A model generated the notes under the pieces. It had not been told where the DNA came from. It searched no databases and was given only the letters and a program-made list of their open reading frames with translations. This document shows positions 1 to 11,085 of a stretch of 64,000 nucleotides of DNA, one piece after another (position 1 is the stretch's first letter; every line of letters begins with the position of its first letter). The translations under genes and the position numbers were made by a program. The stretch comes from Laguncularia racemosa. Lineage: Eukaryota > Streptophyta > Magnoliopsida > Myrtales > Combretaceae. The stretch covers positions 620,001 through 684,000 of the forward strand of contig JBBMOL010000197.1 of NCBI GenBank assembly GCA_037954665.1, written 5' to 3'.

Positions 1-1516
1 CTATCTACACGACCGTGTTTCAACCATATTGAATCCAAAATAGATTGAGAGATACACGACCTATCTACACAGCCATGTTTTGATCCTGTTGAACCTAAAA
101 CTCACTGAAAGATACACGACTTTTGACACAGTCATATGTTAGCCTGTGTTAAGCTACAAGGCCTCCAACATGGCTATGTTGAGTGAAACATAACTTCATT
201 GTATATTGATTTAAATCCTAATTAAACTAATTTTCATGCAACCTAGATAATTAGTAAGACTTTAGATAACTTAATAGATTAAGAGGAATTAAGGGAATTA
301 TATTATTCTTCGATTAATACTAAGAAGAAGGTATTAATGATGTATAGATTCAGCTTAAGTTCAGAACTAAACATGCTCAAGGCTAGGATTTAAGGTATGT
401 ATAACTTGTGTGTTGTTCTATACTTGTTTAAATTAGTAAATGTATTGAAATTGATTTAATTGAATGAATTTGCTTAAGTGTTTAAGTTATTGTTGTATGT
501 GCTTGGCTTAGCCTAAGGGTCTATAGTGGCAGATCCCTAAGGAGTACCCCAATAATCCTTATGTAATATTGTCACTAGTGGAGTCAAGCTTGGAAATGAT
601 CCAAGTTAAATGTTGAATTAAGTGGTTTAAGTGTATCGTAGGCATGGGGTCTATAGTGGTAGTTCCCATCACCATGTTTAAGTTCTTAAGTAGACATGAG
701 TGTGGGGCCATAATGGCAGTTCCTAGCACCAAGATTAAGTGGATTAAGGGCTAATGGTGTGGGGCCCGTAGTGGTAATTCTCATCACCAAGCTTAAATGG
801 ATTAAGTGCTCATGGGTGTGAGGCCTATAATGGTAGTTCACATCACTAAGTTTAAGGGTTAAGGGATCATGGGTGTGGCTTCTGTAGTGATATTTCCCAT
901 CACCAAGTCATGTTACAAATTGACTAAGTGTGTTAAGGGGGTCATGAGTACCCTGTTACTACTTGTGGACTTAAATTATATCATGAAACAATTACCTATG
1001 TTTTAAGTATTACATGATGCATGTGATATATGTTCATGTTTGTTCATGCATGTGTGTTTGTGTAATACGTGTTGGGAATTAGCTCACCTTTCGGTGAACG
1101 TTTTTTTTTAGATGCAAATACCGAAGGAGATGATAATGCAGAAGATAACCTAGATTTGGGTGAACCGCAAAGAGAGGAAGAAAATGGTTATCACTACTAT
1201 TATGGTGATTAGCATTTATAAGGAATGTTGTTACTTTATTGTAATAAATAGTAGTTTCCTGGAGATTATTTAAATAGAGTTTCTAGACTTCAATTGTATT
1301 AGATATTGATTATAGACTCATGTTAAATTGGTTTTGAGGTTTGAAGTATGGATATAAATCTTTTTATGTTTTGATGGTACTTTGTAGACATTAAATGGAG
1401 AATTACAAGAATTACAGGATGAAGAGGTATCAGAGTTGGTTTCAAGCCTTAATGTGTTCTTGTATGACAAGAACATATGGTGAACAGTAGCGCGACCCAA
1501 GTTTTGAGGCATTACA
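1..1516 (+). mobile_element. Truncated LTR of a Ty3/Gypsy-like element
   Basis: The stretch ends in GGCATTACA, the same end seen in the 5' LTR of the element at 29.7-38.1 kb. It shows the same internal order as that LTR: a block of ACACG..CGTGT near-palindromes (1-180), a TAAGGTATGTATAA-like segment near 395, a GGCTTAGCCTAAGGG segment near 505, and a TTAGCTCACCTTT..AGATGCAAATAC segment near 1080. Sequence similarity is weak, so this is a related but distinct family. The left end lies outside the window, so I cannot tell a solo LTR from the 3' LTR of a full element. From base 1517 the sequence matches MYB flanking DNA near 10563, so the LTR boundary is sharp. I see no credible gene inside. Confidence 0.6.
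643..910. repeat. Minisatellite of about 58 bp inside the LTR
   Basis: Five degenerate head-to-tail copies share the core GTGGGGCC-TATAGTGGTAGTT-CCCATCACCAAG, followed by a TTAAG-rich spacer. They start near 643, 700, 757, 816 and 873. The copies differ by scattered substitutions and small indels. Confidence 0.7.
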
Positions 1517-1683
1517 GATACTATATAAGATTGTTAGAATTTCTAAACAATTTTAACCATTGATATATAAACCAAATGAAATTGATAAGATACATTTCAT
1601 CATGTGAATGGTACATCCAAGTAATAAGGTTCACTTCCAACAAAACATCAAAAACTCACATTGTGTGGCTTAAACATCACAAG

Positions 1684-2169
1684 TGGTCACTCATAGCCAA
1701 TAGGCTTCCTAAAAGAATTGCAAACGATGTGAAGAACTATTGGAACTATCACCTAAGCAAAAAGCTTAATGCTCAAGCTTCTATTGATAAGATAGAAGAA
1801 ACTAGTGAGTTAGATGTGAAACATACTGAAGTCGTACAATCTCAGCCATATAGGTTGACTTCTAGATAATGAAGGCAAAAGGGTACTGTAGAGGTACTAA
1901 AGCGTGAGCAATATTTATGATTATCAAAAGAAATTAATGCACTAACACCATGGATTTGCACTGAACAAGGACAAGAACAAAAACATCAAATCCTTCGAGC
2001 TCAAGAAGATAACTATAATGTAAGTCCTTGCATGGAATTGGAACAAGGGATGGTTAGAGATCTATCAATGGATTTCCATTTTGAGGATTTTAAGGTTAGC
2101 AACCACAACAATATATGTGATTAGGATGACTTGATTTTGGACATGGATCTTTGGAGTAGTTCCTTATGA
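1684..2169 (+). pseudogene. R2R3-MYB last exon (pseudogene copy 1)
   Basis: Following an AG acceptor at 1682-1683, the reading frame gives the second half of a MYB R3 repeat (WSLIANRLPKR..ANDVKNYW..HLSKKL) and then a C-terminal region ending in DDLILDMDLWSSSL and a stop. The ANDV motif in R3 is diagnostic of dicot anthocyanin-promoting (subgroup 6) MYBs, and its presence here is direct. The frame holds stops: TAA at about 1867, TGA soon after and TAG near 2122. The upstream exons are missing because an LTR ends at 1516, about 170 bp upstream. The same exon with its flanks recurs at 10732-11085. It is almost certainly non-functional. Confidence 0.8.
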
Positions 2170-2344
2170 GGTTTCTTCTAATTTATTTGCTAGTAAATGT
2201 GAAATAATTGATAATAGTTTCTAATAAATGCTAAGCTAGTTATGAGGTTTCTTCTAATTTATATATGTTTCTTTATTATCACTCTCCAAAACTAAGGGCA
2301 TAACAACACTACTGTATACTCATACCATAAGATATTAGGTGGTC

Positions 2345-2870
2345 TCTTACATTATGAATGGTACACAAATGCACTAGGTGCAAGTAGGAATTTTCTTACA
2401 CAAAAGACAATGAGTTACTTACCAATGGCTTTGTAGCCGAGTGACATAAATACTAGTTACCTAGTGGAATGGTCTAAGTTTGATTCTTTCCTCTAGAAAT
2501 TGTAATTGAAGCTGAAAAAAAATTAAAAAGACAATGTGTTACTTCATTTGGATGAACTAAATAATTGCTCCTCTTACCTAAATGGACCATATAACTATAA
2601 TCAACCTAATCAATCAAACCATCAATGCTAGCATATTAATGAAGATTAACAAAACTATCCTCTGTAGGAAGATGGACTATCAAAATAGAAAGAAAGAATA
2701 CATAAGCTAAAAATAGCATCTTACTGAAGGAGGTAATAATTCATGTACAGTTTAAAAAAAAAAAAAAAAACCCAATTGGCTCATCATATGGAATCTTTTA
2801 GGGCTTCTTTCTATTTAGACCATTCACAATCTTATGGATCTCATTTGGAGATCCTAAATGACACATCAAT
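2345..2870 (+). repeat. Duplicated MYB upstream region (copy of 7345-7690)
   Basis: From about 2510 to 2870 the sequence matches 7345-7690, the DNA upstream of the intact MYB exon 1. Shared stretches include TTACTTCATTTGGATGAACT, CTAAATAATTGCTC, ACCATCAATG-TAGCATATTAAT and the GCTCATCA..GGG..TAGGGCTTCTT segment. It therefore looks like the promoter of a further MYB copy whose exon 1 is lost. Homology stops near 2870. Confidence 0.6.
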
Positions 2871-4080
2871 ATCTTAAAGAACTCTCTCACTTAAGAACCT
2901 CTCTACTTTATCCCTAAGGCCCTAAAAGAAAGTTCCTTTAACATATATTAATATTATTTATGGAATCTACAATACAAAAAATATATACAAACAAATACAA
3001 AACCCTAAGGTTTTATCAAATTTTAGTTCATGATTTAAAACCTTATAAGGTTTAGGGTTGGATTTTGGGATTCAAAAAAAAAAACCGATGGGAAATCCGA
3101 TCGGATAAAAAATAATATATTAATAATATTTGCTCTTAACACAGCATATATACTCTAATAATTCTATACTATATAACGAATTTAATTTTTAAATTTCATT
3201 TATGTATAAGTTAGTAAATATAACATTAACCCTACTTAACTACTTTCTACTTTATTTTTGCTTATCTCATATGAACTTTATAAGAACCTAACTCACCGAT
3301 ATAAGATTCATGACCTTAAAGGGTTAGGTTTTTGTAATAAGAGTAAAGATCTTATAGAGTTTTGGGAAATACTAAACCTTATAGAGGTGGGTTAGGGTTT
3401 CATAAAACCTGTCCCAAACCCACCTCAGTTGCATCTTTGTCTACATTAGTAAAATCAACACCCATTTTGTAGTTGAGGCACTTAAACAACATGTCTTCAA
3501 AAGTACAAACACTAAATTGCTATAAATGAATGTTTAGACACTTAATTGCCTAAAATAAAAAGTATAGGCTCCAATAATGCCTTTATCCAAATTTAATCAT
3601 ATATCACACTGTAGACTGATTTTAAGGTTTGATTAATGTGGAACACCATAGATCAATTTTAGGTCTAATCAATTATTAGATAAGCTACGGTTAATTCGCT
3701 AGGCAAAGTGTCTTTCATCGCTTAGGTTAAAGCTTAGTCGATGAGGAGGTTTTGCATTCTAGTTCTAGAGTACAATTCTGGCCAGTTAATCTACTCAAGG
3801 GTAGGTGCTCATTTACTATATATTTAGCAAAGTTCATCATTGCCTATAGGAGGCATAAGACTTTACTCACTAATCGTGATATTTTTGTAATTGATTTTTA
3901 GTTTCATGTACTTTCATAAGACAAATTAGACATAATGAATGCAAATTGTAATTTATTAAATAGTAGAAATTTTTACTATCATAAATAGTACTCTTAATCA
4001 AGTTCTAAAACATATCTAAAAAATTATTCAAAGTATGGATGTAAATTATCTACATTCCATGTTCTCAAGATTGAGTGTTT
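2871..4080. other. Gene-free AT-rich stretch
   Basis: No coding region is recognisable. The 2990-3420 part holds several AACCCTA/TTAGGGTTT-like words and AAACCTTATA motifs in both orientations, suggesting a small decayed repeat, but I could not delimit it. The part from about 3700 to 4080 probably belongs to the decayed retroelement to its right. Confidence 0.4.
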
Positions 4081-5075
4081 GTTAAGTCTTTATAGCTCGT
4101 ATGCCCCATAACCAACCATCCTTCAAACTTAGACAAGGTCTTCCCAGTTTTAGGCTAATTTACCTTAACCTTCCCTTGAGCTAATGGCCTTAAACATCCA
4201 ATAAACTACATCTCTAGGTTGAAAGACATTATGCTTCAAGTTTTTGTCATAATATTTAGGTGATCGTTTCTAATATACTGCCATCCCATCACTAGCTTGG
4301 TCTCTTAGCTCTTTAAAGAAGTTGAGGTTGGCTCAAAGACTCATCTCGTTAACTTAAGGATCAAAATCTTAAGTGTAAAGGTTCTGTAGTTCAAGCTCTA
4401 AAGGATAACCTCAATTCCAAAAGTTAGATTGAAGGGGCTTTCCCCATTGCACTCCATAAGATTGTTTTATACCCCCACAAGATGTAAGGAAGCTCGCCTA
4501 ACTATTTTCCTTTGGATTAACCAATCATTTTCTTGAAGCTCCATAGAATGACCTCATTGGTGGCTTCATCTTGACCATTTGACTATAGGTGGGAGACCAA
4601 AGTTTAGTGGAAATTAATCATAGAATTCTCTAAATTAAGTATTATCAAACTAAGTGTCATCATCGATAATGGTGACACAAGGAATTTTAAAGTGGCTTAA
4701 TATGGCTCAGGTGATAAAGTCCCTTACATAGTGTTTATTAATCTTAGCCACTACCTTAGCTTCTACACATTTTATAAAGTAGTCTACAGCAACTATAATA
4801 TACTGGCATTAACCTATGGCCTTAAGGAATGATCTAAGATATCAAGTCCCCACTAAGTGAAAGGCCATGGGCTCGTGATTCGAATAAAATTGCTACCCGA
4901 CTACCTATCAATTAGGGCATGCTTCTAGCACTTGTCACTTCGTTGTACTATTGCTTTGAAATCTTTCTTCATGGTAAGCCAACAATAACTAGCTTGGAGT
5001 TCCTTAACGGCTAGGGTATGGCCCATAATATGGTTGTTGCATACTCCAACATAGAGCTCAATCAACAAGTACTCA
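4081..5075 (-). pseudogene. Ty3/Gypsy integrase remnant, Tat-like
   Basis: Read on the minus strand from about 5030 down, the conceptual product follows a plant Tat-type integrase. A zinc-binding stretch (W-T-M-K-K-D-F-K..C-D/S-K-C-Q) comes first, then the EPMAFHLVGT..L link that resembles the usual SPWPFAQWG link, then IIVAVDYFIKCVEAKVVAKI with the first catalytic Asp, then IPCVTIIDDDTQF with the second. Downstream come the YYDKN..FQPRDVVYWM segment and a PNWEGPY-like segment typical of the integrase C-terminal region. Stops and frameshifts break every domain. No RT or gag is recognisable beside it and no LTR could be assigned. The lineage call rests on motif style only. Confidence 0.7.
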
Positions 5076-5118
5076 GCTTTTGAGGGTTAGAGACATTTGA
5101 GGAGTGGTAAACTATATG

Positions 5119-5265
5119 CCCTTCTATAAAATTGATTGTCGAGGAGCATGTATTGGGTTGCTTTCTACCTTAAAGCCTTCACTTTTTTCCTTCTGTAAAA
5201 TTGATTGCCGAGGAGCATGTATTGGGTTGCTTTCTACCTTGAAGCCTTCACTTTTTTCCTTCCGT
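5119..5265. repeat. 69-bp tandem duplication
   Basis: Two nearly identical 69-bp units are joined head to tail. Each contains AAATTGATTG(T/C)CGAGGAG and TTGGGTTGCTTTCTACCTT. Three or four bases differ between them. A short third start (CTTCCGTC) follows. The unit length is a multiple of three, so the reading frame repeats a 23-residue segment, but no known protein is recognised. Confidence 0.85.
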
Positions 5266-5368
5266 CAGGAAAGGTGCCATTCATTAGGTAATTAATAGTT
5301 GGGTCGATCAAACGTGACTCTTCAAGTGTTTAGGTCTTGTCATTAAGACATTCTTAATGAATATCCAC

Positions 5369-6029
5369 ACCTTCAATAATTTGCTATTTTTTTATGAAAA
5401 ATCATTTAAAGAAAATTAAAATTTCTCAAATTATTATTTTTTTGTTTTCTAAAAAATTAAAAGTTTACATAAAGAATAATAAAGAAAAATAATTTTCATA
5501 AATTTAAAAATTATAAAAATTTATTTGAAAAAAAATTCACACCCATTTATACTTTATCCTATAATAAACAAAAAAAGGAAGAAAAAAAATGCTGAGTCTA
5601 CTATGTCATAACTTCATCTCTCTTTTTGTTTTTGTTTTTAATCAATCTAGTAACCAATAACTTGTGAAAACATAGCAATTTAAACCTTATAAAAATACCA
5701 AATGGCAACACAATTTCATCCCACCTATAGTAGACTCAAATAAGTCTTTTTTGATATATTATAGCTCTATATCTCTACACAAGCGAAATTTTATAATCCT
5801 TGAAAATTGGAAAAAGCAAATTACATCAACATCAGTTTTTTTTTTCTTATATTATAAGATAAAGCATAAAGGGTGCAAAAAAAATTAATAAATTTTAAAT
5901 TTATGAAAATTATTTTTTATTCTTTATGTAAACTTTTAATTAAAAAAATCAATTTGAAATAATTTAATTTTCATTATATGATTTTTCATTAAAAAATTTA
6001 GTGATAAAAAAATAGAAAATTGTTAAAGG
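5369..6029. mobile_element. Foldback/MITE-like element with ~150-bp inverted arms
   Basis: The left arm (about 5369-5525) is the reverse complement of the right arm (about 5880-6029). Both carry CCTTCAATAATTTGCTATTT-like ends and the blocks TGATTTTTCAT, AAAAGTTTACATAAAGAATA and TTTATGAAAATTATTTTT in the matching orientation. The 350-bp centre is AT-rich and has no coding potential. No clean target-site duplication was seen, so the superfamily is open. Confidence 0.7.
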
Positions 6030-6184
6030 CATAGATTGGGTACGCGCCTTCAATACAAAAAATCAGCAATCTATACTGAAAGCATGTACTTGGTCCGCAC
6101 CTTCACATCTTATTTTTGAAATAAATTTTTCAAATATGCTATTTCATAAATTTAAAAAAATAATGATATTATTTTAGTGAATTC

Positions 6185-7310
6185 CCCTTTGAGGAAATGT
6201 GTAGATTTTTATGGAAAACTACAAATATAGGGAAAAGTATGTACACATTTACTCTTCATTCATTGCATTTTTTTTTTTATCTAAATCATCAACTTTTTTT
6301 CCTTGAATCAAAGTTCATAAGTATTCAAAACTTTACAAAAGTAAGACTTCTATTAACTCCATTAAATTTTGTGTTCACTCTTACTATGTATTAATTTTTA
6401 ATTGGTTCATAATAAGTAATTAAATAAAATAGTAATATTAAACTTATTTAATAACATATTATAATAAAAATAATAAAAGTACAAAAAAAGGTGATTGCCA
6501 AAAAAAAAAAAAATATGTACAAACACCAATCACCTCAGTCAACCATCTCAAGGTCTATCAAAAGCTAATACATATCAAAGATAAGAAGAAAATCTAACCA
6601 TGTTTGACAAGAGTCCTATTTTTGTTAAATTTAGACAACATTGAAGATAAGTATGTAAAAGTTGAAGACTAAAAAGTGCATTTTTCCTACAATTACAAAA
6701 ATGATATTTTAAACTATTAACTAATAAGATTTATGGGTGAAATGCAATATATAGGAAAATTCCAAACAAAATAAATAATGTTACTCCATTATGAGGTAAA
6801 CTAAAAAGTCAGAGACAATATTTAGAAAATTACAAACAATTACAAAAGAAGGGATATCTACAAATAAAAATAAATAAATTCATAAAAGTAAGATGATTAA
6901 GTATCCATAAATGAAATTAGAAGAATAAAAAATAGAAGAATTACAAAAATAAAACGTTGTAGGGAAAAAGGTAAAGAGAACTTAACAAGTGACTAAAAAT
7001 GGTGGAAAGTTACGGTATTTCCAAGAAATTTTTTTCAAAAACTGGAGAAAAAAAATTACATTTTGTAATTTGTAACAACACAACATTTTGAAGGTTGCCT
7101 ACGTTTTAGGCATGTATTTTATATTATACTTTAATTTTTTTCTAACTTTGAGACATAAAATGCAAACTATGTAGGAAATGATTTTTCAATTTCTATGCTC
7201 TCAATTTATCCCTTAAAATGCTGTCACCTATAATCAGTTACTAAGATTACAAGAAACTGAATGATGTCACAATGATGCTATAAGGTGATTTAAATTTCTA
7301 TGTAATTTTA
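6185..7310 (+). repeat. Segment S: MYB intron-2-like duplicate of 9485-10605
   Basis: This segment is collinear with 9485-10605 over its whole length, starting with TTTGAGGAAA-GTGTAGATTTTT and running to the AAATTTCTA-AATTTTAA-CATTAATA block that precedes MYB exon 3 in the other copy. In the right-hand copy it sits between MYB exon 2 and exon 3. I infer that this one is the intron-2 relic of another MYB copy whose exon 3 was deleted, since homology switches near 7310-7345 to the region upstream of exon 1. Confidence 0.6.
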
Positions 7311-7344
7311 AACATTAATACCAAGTATAGGCATGACTTTTCTT

Positions 7345-7976
7345 TTGCAAAATACAAATGATTACTTCATTTAGATTGTCTAAATAATTGCTTGTCCTAC
7401 CCAAATGGACAACATTTACTATAATAAGCCCAAACAACTAGACCATCAATGGTAGCATATTAATAATGACAGTCTTAACTATAGAAAGATGGACCATAAC
7501 TTGAAAATGACATATTGCTCCAAAAACCTTTGCAAGAACATACTAGTTAGGACCATTTATAAATAAGGTAATGATTTAAATACACTTTATAAAATGTGAC
7601 AACAATGTCATTTTAATTGGAAAATACAGACTTTGCTCATCAATGGGGAAATCTGTTCTAGCCTTCTTCCTAGTTAGAAATGTCTCTTACACACTTTCTA
7701 TAGAAAATTTATAATTTTTCACTTCAATCAAGCACCAAGACCACAGTTTGCAATACATATGTTATCTAATAAGTCTCACTGAGTAATGATGTTAGATTAT
7801 ACTTACATATACTATCAACTTAGTCATAGAAAGTTAATGGATCAACAACCAAAGAACCACTCTACCTAAAATTACCATGAAGTTTTCGTGCTCTCGGTCT
7901 CTTATAAATATTACAACTTTAGATGGAAACATTATTAAAAAGTGCTAATATACATGAGCTTTTTCTAGTGCAGAAA
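7345..7976 (+). promoter_or_regulatory. Upstream region of MYB copy 2
   Basis: This is the 5' flank of the MYB exon 1 whose ATG is at 7977. It is duplicated in part at 2510-2870. No convincing TATA box or cis-element set could be fixed by eye. The 60 bp before the ATG contain no in-frame coding sequence. Confidence 0.4.
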
Positions 7977-8362
7977 ATGGGAAGCGTTACATGGACACAA
8001 GAAGAAGACCTTTTGCTCAAGAAATGTGTAGAACAATATGGAGAAGGAAAGTGGCTTAGGATCCCTTTATTGGCAGGTAATAGTATTTATACTTTCTTTT
8101 AGTTTTTTTTTTTCGAATTACATGTAGTCATATGACAAGTAATATCATATTGCATCTTAATCTTTAGGATCCAAGAATATATTAGCAAGTTTAAATCTTT
8201 CATGTTGTTTATATGGTACTTTTTTTCTTTTTTTTTGCAAGATTTTTCATTAGTTCATGTCGATACTTGTTTCACTTGAGCATAACCACACATTGATAAC
8301 TATGGTGCATGTATCAAAGTTTTAGCATATATCTATAAGAGTATAACCTATAACTTTTTCAT

Positions 8363-8499
8363 GAGTACTTAAAAATGTATATCGTTGGAACACATGTAAC
8401 CTTGACATTATTTTGGTAAGGCTAAAACTATTTAATAAGTACTAAAAAATGTATATTGCTAGGACATGTGTAACCTTGACATCATTTTAGTAAGGCTAA
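8363..8499. repeat. ~73-bp tandem duplication in MYB intron 1
   Basis: Two copies begin AGTACTTAAAAATGTATAT (8364) and AGTACTAAAAAATGTATAT (8437). Both contain ACATGTGTAACCTTGACAT-like sequence and end TTTTGGTAAGGCTAA or TTTTAGTAAGGCTAA. The duplication helps make intron 1 about 1 kb long. Confidence 0.8.
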
Positions 8500-9484
8500 T
8501 CCCTATGTATTGTGACAGTTCATGAAATAGTGAATTTAACTTACAAATTTAATGTGAAATAATTGAAATCTTGTTTAGCTTAAGCCAAAAGATAAACTCT
8601 TAGATTGCATTCTTGAAAGAAACGTTCATAAATTTTCATTCATAAATTCAATAGATAGATGAATACTTTTTGTTTTATACAACAAGCCTTTTATAATATC
8701 TCATATGACAAATAATTTTCTAACCAATCCTCTATAGTAACTAATTTTTCTAACAAATCTTACTAATTGTAACTATTTAATAACTTACTTAACTAAAGTC
8801 TAAAACTATAACAATTCTTTTCCAATCAAAGGCAATGACCTTTTTGTGCATAAGAACAACCTCAATTTTAATTATGTTACTCTCTTTCGATCCAAACTTT
8901 GAAATTTTCTTCAGATACTCGGGAAAACTTTTAGAATTCTTTTAGAAATTATACTTACTAGAATTTTGTTTGCAATATTACTCATCTCGTCGTGTGTTGG
9001 TAAATTGAAGTCTTGTAGTCGTCCATCAACGAATAAGGTAAGCAACATTAGCATGTTTTAGATTATGTGTTGCTTAGCTTCAAGGTTAAATAAGTGTCGT
9101 AAGAGCTGTAGATTGAGATGGTTAAACTGCCTTCGACCCAACATCAAAAGAGGCAGCTTCACTCAATAAGAGTGACTACTTTGGTCTCTCAATAATATGG
9201 ATAAATGTATACGATCCTAAACTTCTTATCTCAAATATATCTCCACCAATTATATATACATTTAATCGATGAAATAAGCTTCTATAACTATCCATCCAAA
9301 CGTGTGCATATCATTGGTGGAGAAATAGTTGAAACAGAGATTCCTAATAGCAAATATTTATCTTAGTAATATATATTGACTTGTTGAATAGCCTATATAT
9401 AACACGATTATATATGGGTGGTAAACATATTTTACTTGAGCTTGTAAAGTTTCATGGACTAAAACCATGGACTAGTAGTTTTTG

Positions 9485-10605
9485 TTGTGAGCTTTTGAGG
9501 AAAAGTGTAGATTTTTGTGGAAATTCGCAAATATAGGGAAAAGTACATACACATTTATTCCTCAATCTTTACATGTCTTTCTATTTGAATTTTTAATTTT
9601 TTCCCCTTCAATTTAAGTTTTAACATTTTGAAGACTCTACAAAAATAAGACTTTTGTTAACTTTGTTAAATCTTTTGTCCATCCTTAATACGTATTAGTT
9701 TCTAATTAGTCAATAATAATTGAGTAAATATAATTGTAATTTAATTATATATTATAATAAAAAATATAGAAAAAGATTGCAAAAACCCTAACCAAGTTGG
9801 TCGATCATCTAAGTGCCAATTAAAACTTAGTACATATCAAAGATAAGAAGAATATTTAATAGAGTTGATGGAAATCTTGCTTCTTCTTTTTTTTTAATTT
9901 AGATAACATTGAGAACTTCAAATATATATGTAAATAGAAAATGAGAATTAAAAAGTGGACTTTTTCTGCAAACACATGAAAGTTAAGAAAGGATAGTTTG
10001 AACCATTAACTTATAAGATTTATGGGTGAATTGCAAAGTATAGGAAAATTACAATAAATAATAAATAATGTTTCTCTATTTTGAGGTAACTTAAATGTCG
10101 GTGACAATATTTACAGAATTAAAGATAGTTACAAATGTAAGGGATATTTACAAACAAAAATAAATAAATTCATAAAAGTAAAATAATTGTGTATATGTAA
10201 ATAAAATAAGGGAAAAAAAGAAGAAGAAGAAGAATTACAAGAATAAAATGCTACAGCGAAAAAGGTAAAGAGAAATTAACAAGTGACTAAAAATTGCAGA
10301 AAGTTACGATATTTTCAAGAAACTTTTTTCAAAAAGTGGATAAAAAAATTCATTTTGTAATTTGTCTCAACACAACATTTCGAAGATTGCCTAAATCTTA
10401 AGGGTGTGTATCATATTATACTTTACATTTTTCTGACTTTGAAACATAAAATGCAAAATAGGTAGGAATTCATTTTTCAATTTTCATGCTCCCAATTTAC
10501 CCCTTAAAATGCCATCGCGTATAATCCATTATTGAGATTTCAAAAAAGTAAATGATGTTTATAAAGATACTATATAAGATTTTTCAAATTTCTAAACAAT
10601 TTTAA
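9485..10605 (+). repeat. Segment S' in MYB intron 2 (duplicate of 6185-7310)
   Basis: It is collinear with the segment at 6185-7310 with many substitutions and small indels. Its first 300 bp (9535-9790) belong to a dispersed AT-rich repeat also seen at 29400-29690 and 38770-39120. It separates MYB exon 2 from exon 3. Confidence 0.65.
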
Positions 10606-11085
10606 CCATTAATATACAAACTGAACAAAAATGATAGGAAACATTTTCACATGTGAATGCTACATCTAAGTAATAAGGTGCACTTCCAAGAAAACATCAA
10701 AAACTCACATTGTTTGGTTTTAGCATCATAGGTGGTCACTTATAGCCAGTAAGCTTCCTAGAAGAACCACAAGGGATGTGAAGAACTATTGGAAATATCA
10801 CCTAAGCAAAGAGCTTAATGCTCAAGTTTCCATTGGTAAGATAGAAGAAACTAGTGAGTTAGATGTGAAACATGTTGAAGCTATACGGTCACCAACCAAA
10901 TAAGTTTACTTCTAGATCATCAAGGAAAAGGGGTGCTATGGAGGTATTGAAGTGTGAGCAATATTTACCATTATCAGAAGAAATTAGTACACCAGCACCA
11001 CGGATTTGCACTGAACGAGGACAAGAATATATGTGATTAGGATGACTCGATTTTAGAAATGGATCTTTGGAGTAGTTCCTTATGA

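Larger units (their letters stand above)
7977..11085 (+). pseudogene. R2R3-MYB gene, subgroup-6-like, decayed (copy 2)
   Basis: Three exons with the standard R2R3-MYB layout are readable. Exon 1 (7977-8076) begins at an ATG and encodes the R2 start with TWTQEEDLLLKKCVEQYG and GEGKW, ending in phase 1 at GCAG/GTAATA. Exon 2 begins near 9085 after a CAAG acceptor and gives LNKCRKSCRLRWLNCLRP and NIKRGSFTQ, but one base is missing at its start relative to the usual phase, and TAA and TGA follow soon after. Exon 3 starts at 10732 (ATAG/GTGGTCACT) and gives WSLIASKLPRR..DVKNYW..HLSKEL, then stops. About 133 bp near the C-terminus are missing relative to copy 1, which shifts the frame. In the ANDV position it reads TRDV. 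Such MYBs activate anthocyanin genes with bHLH and WD40 partners, but this copy cannot encode the full protein. Confidence 0.8.

Noticed and set aside
1576..1683. Coding sequence immediately before the MYB exon 3 frame
   Set aside because: The frame is open but does not match the R3 repeat. An AG acceptor at 1682-1683 and the parallel AG at 10730-10731 indicate intron.
2990..3420. AACCCTA/TTAGGGTTT words suggesting interstitial telomere repeats
   Set aside because: The words are scattered single copies in both orientations, not a tandem TTTAGGG array.
5119..5265. Direct repeats considered as a CRISPR-like array
   Set aside because: They are two immediately adjacent 69-bp units without spacers in a eukaryotic genome, so a simple tandem duplication.
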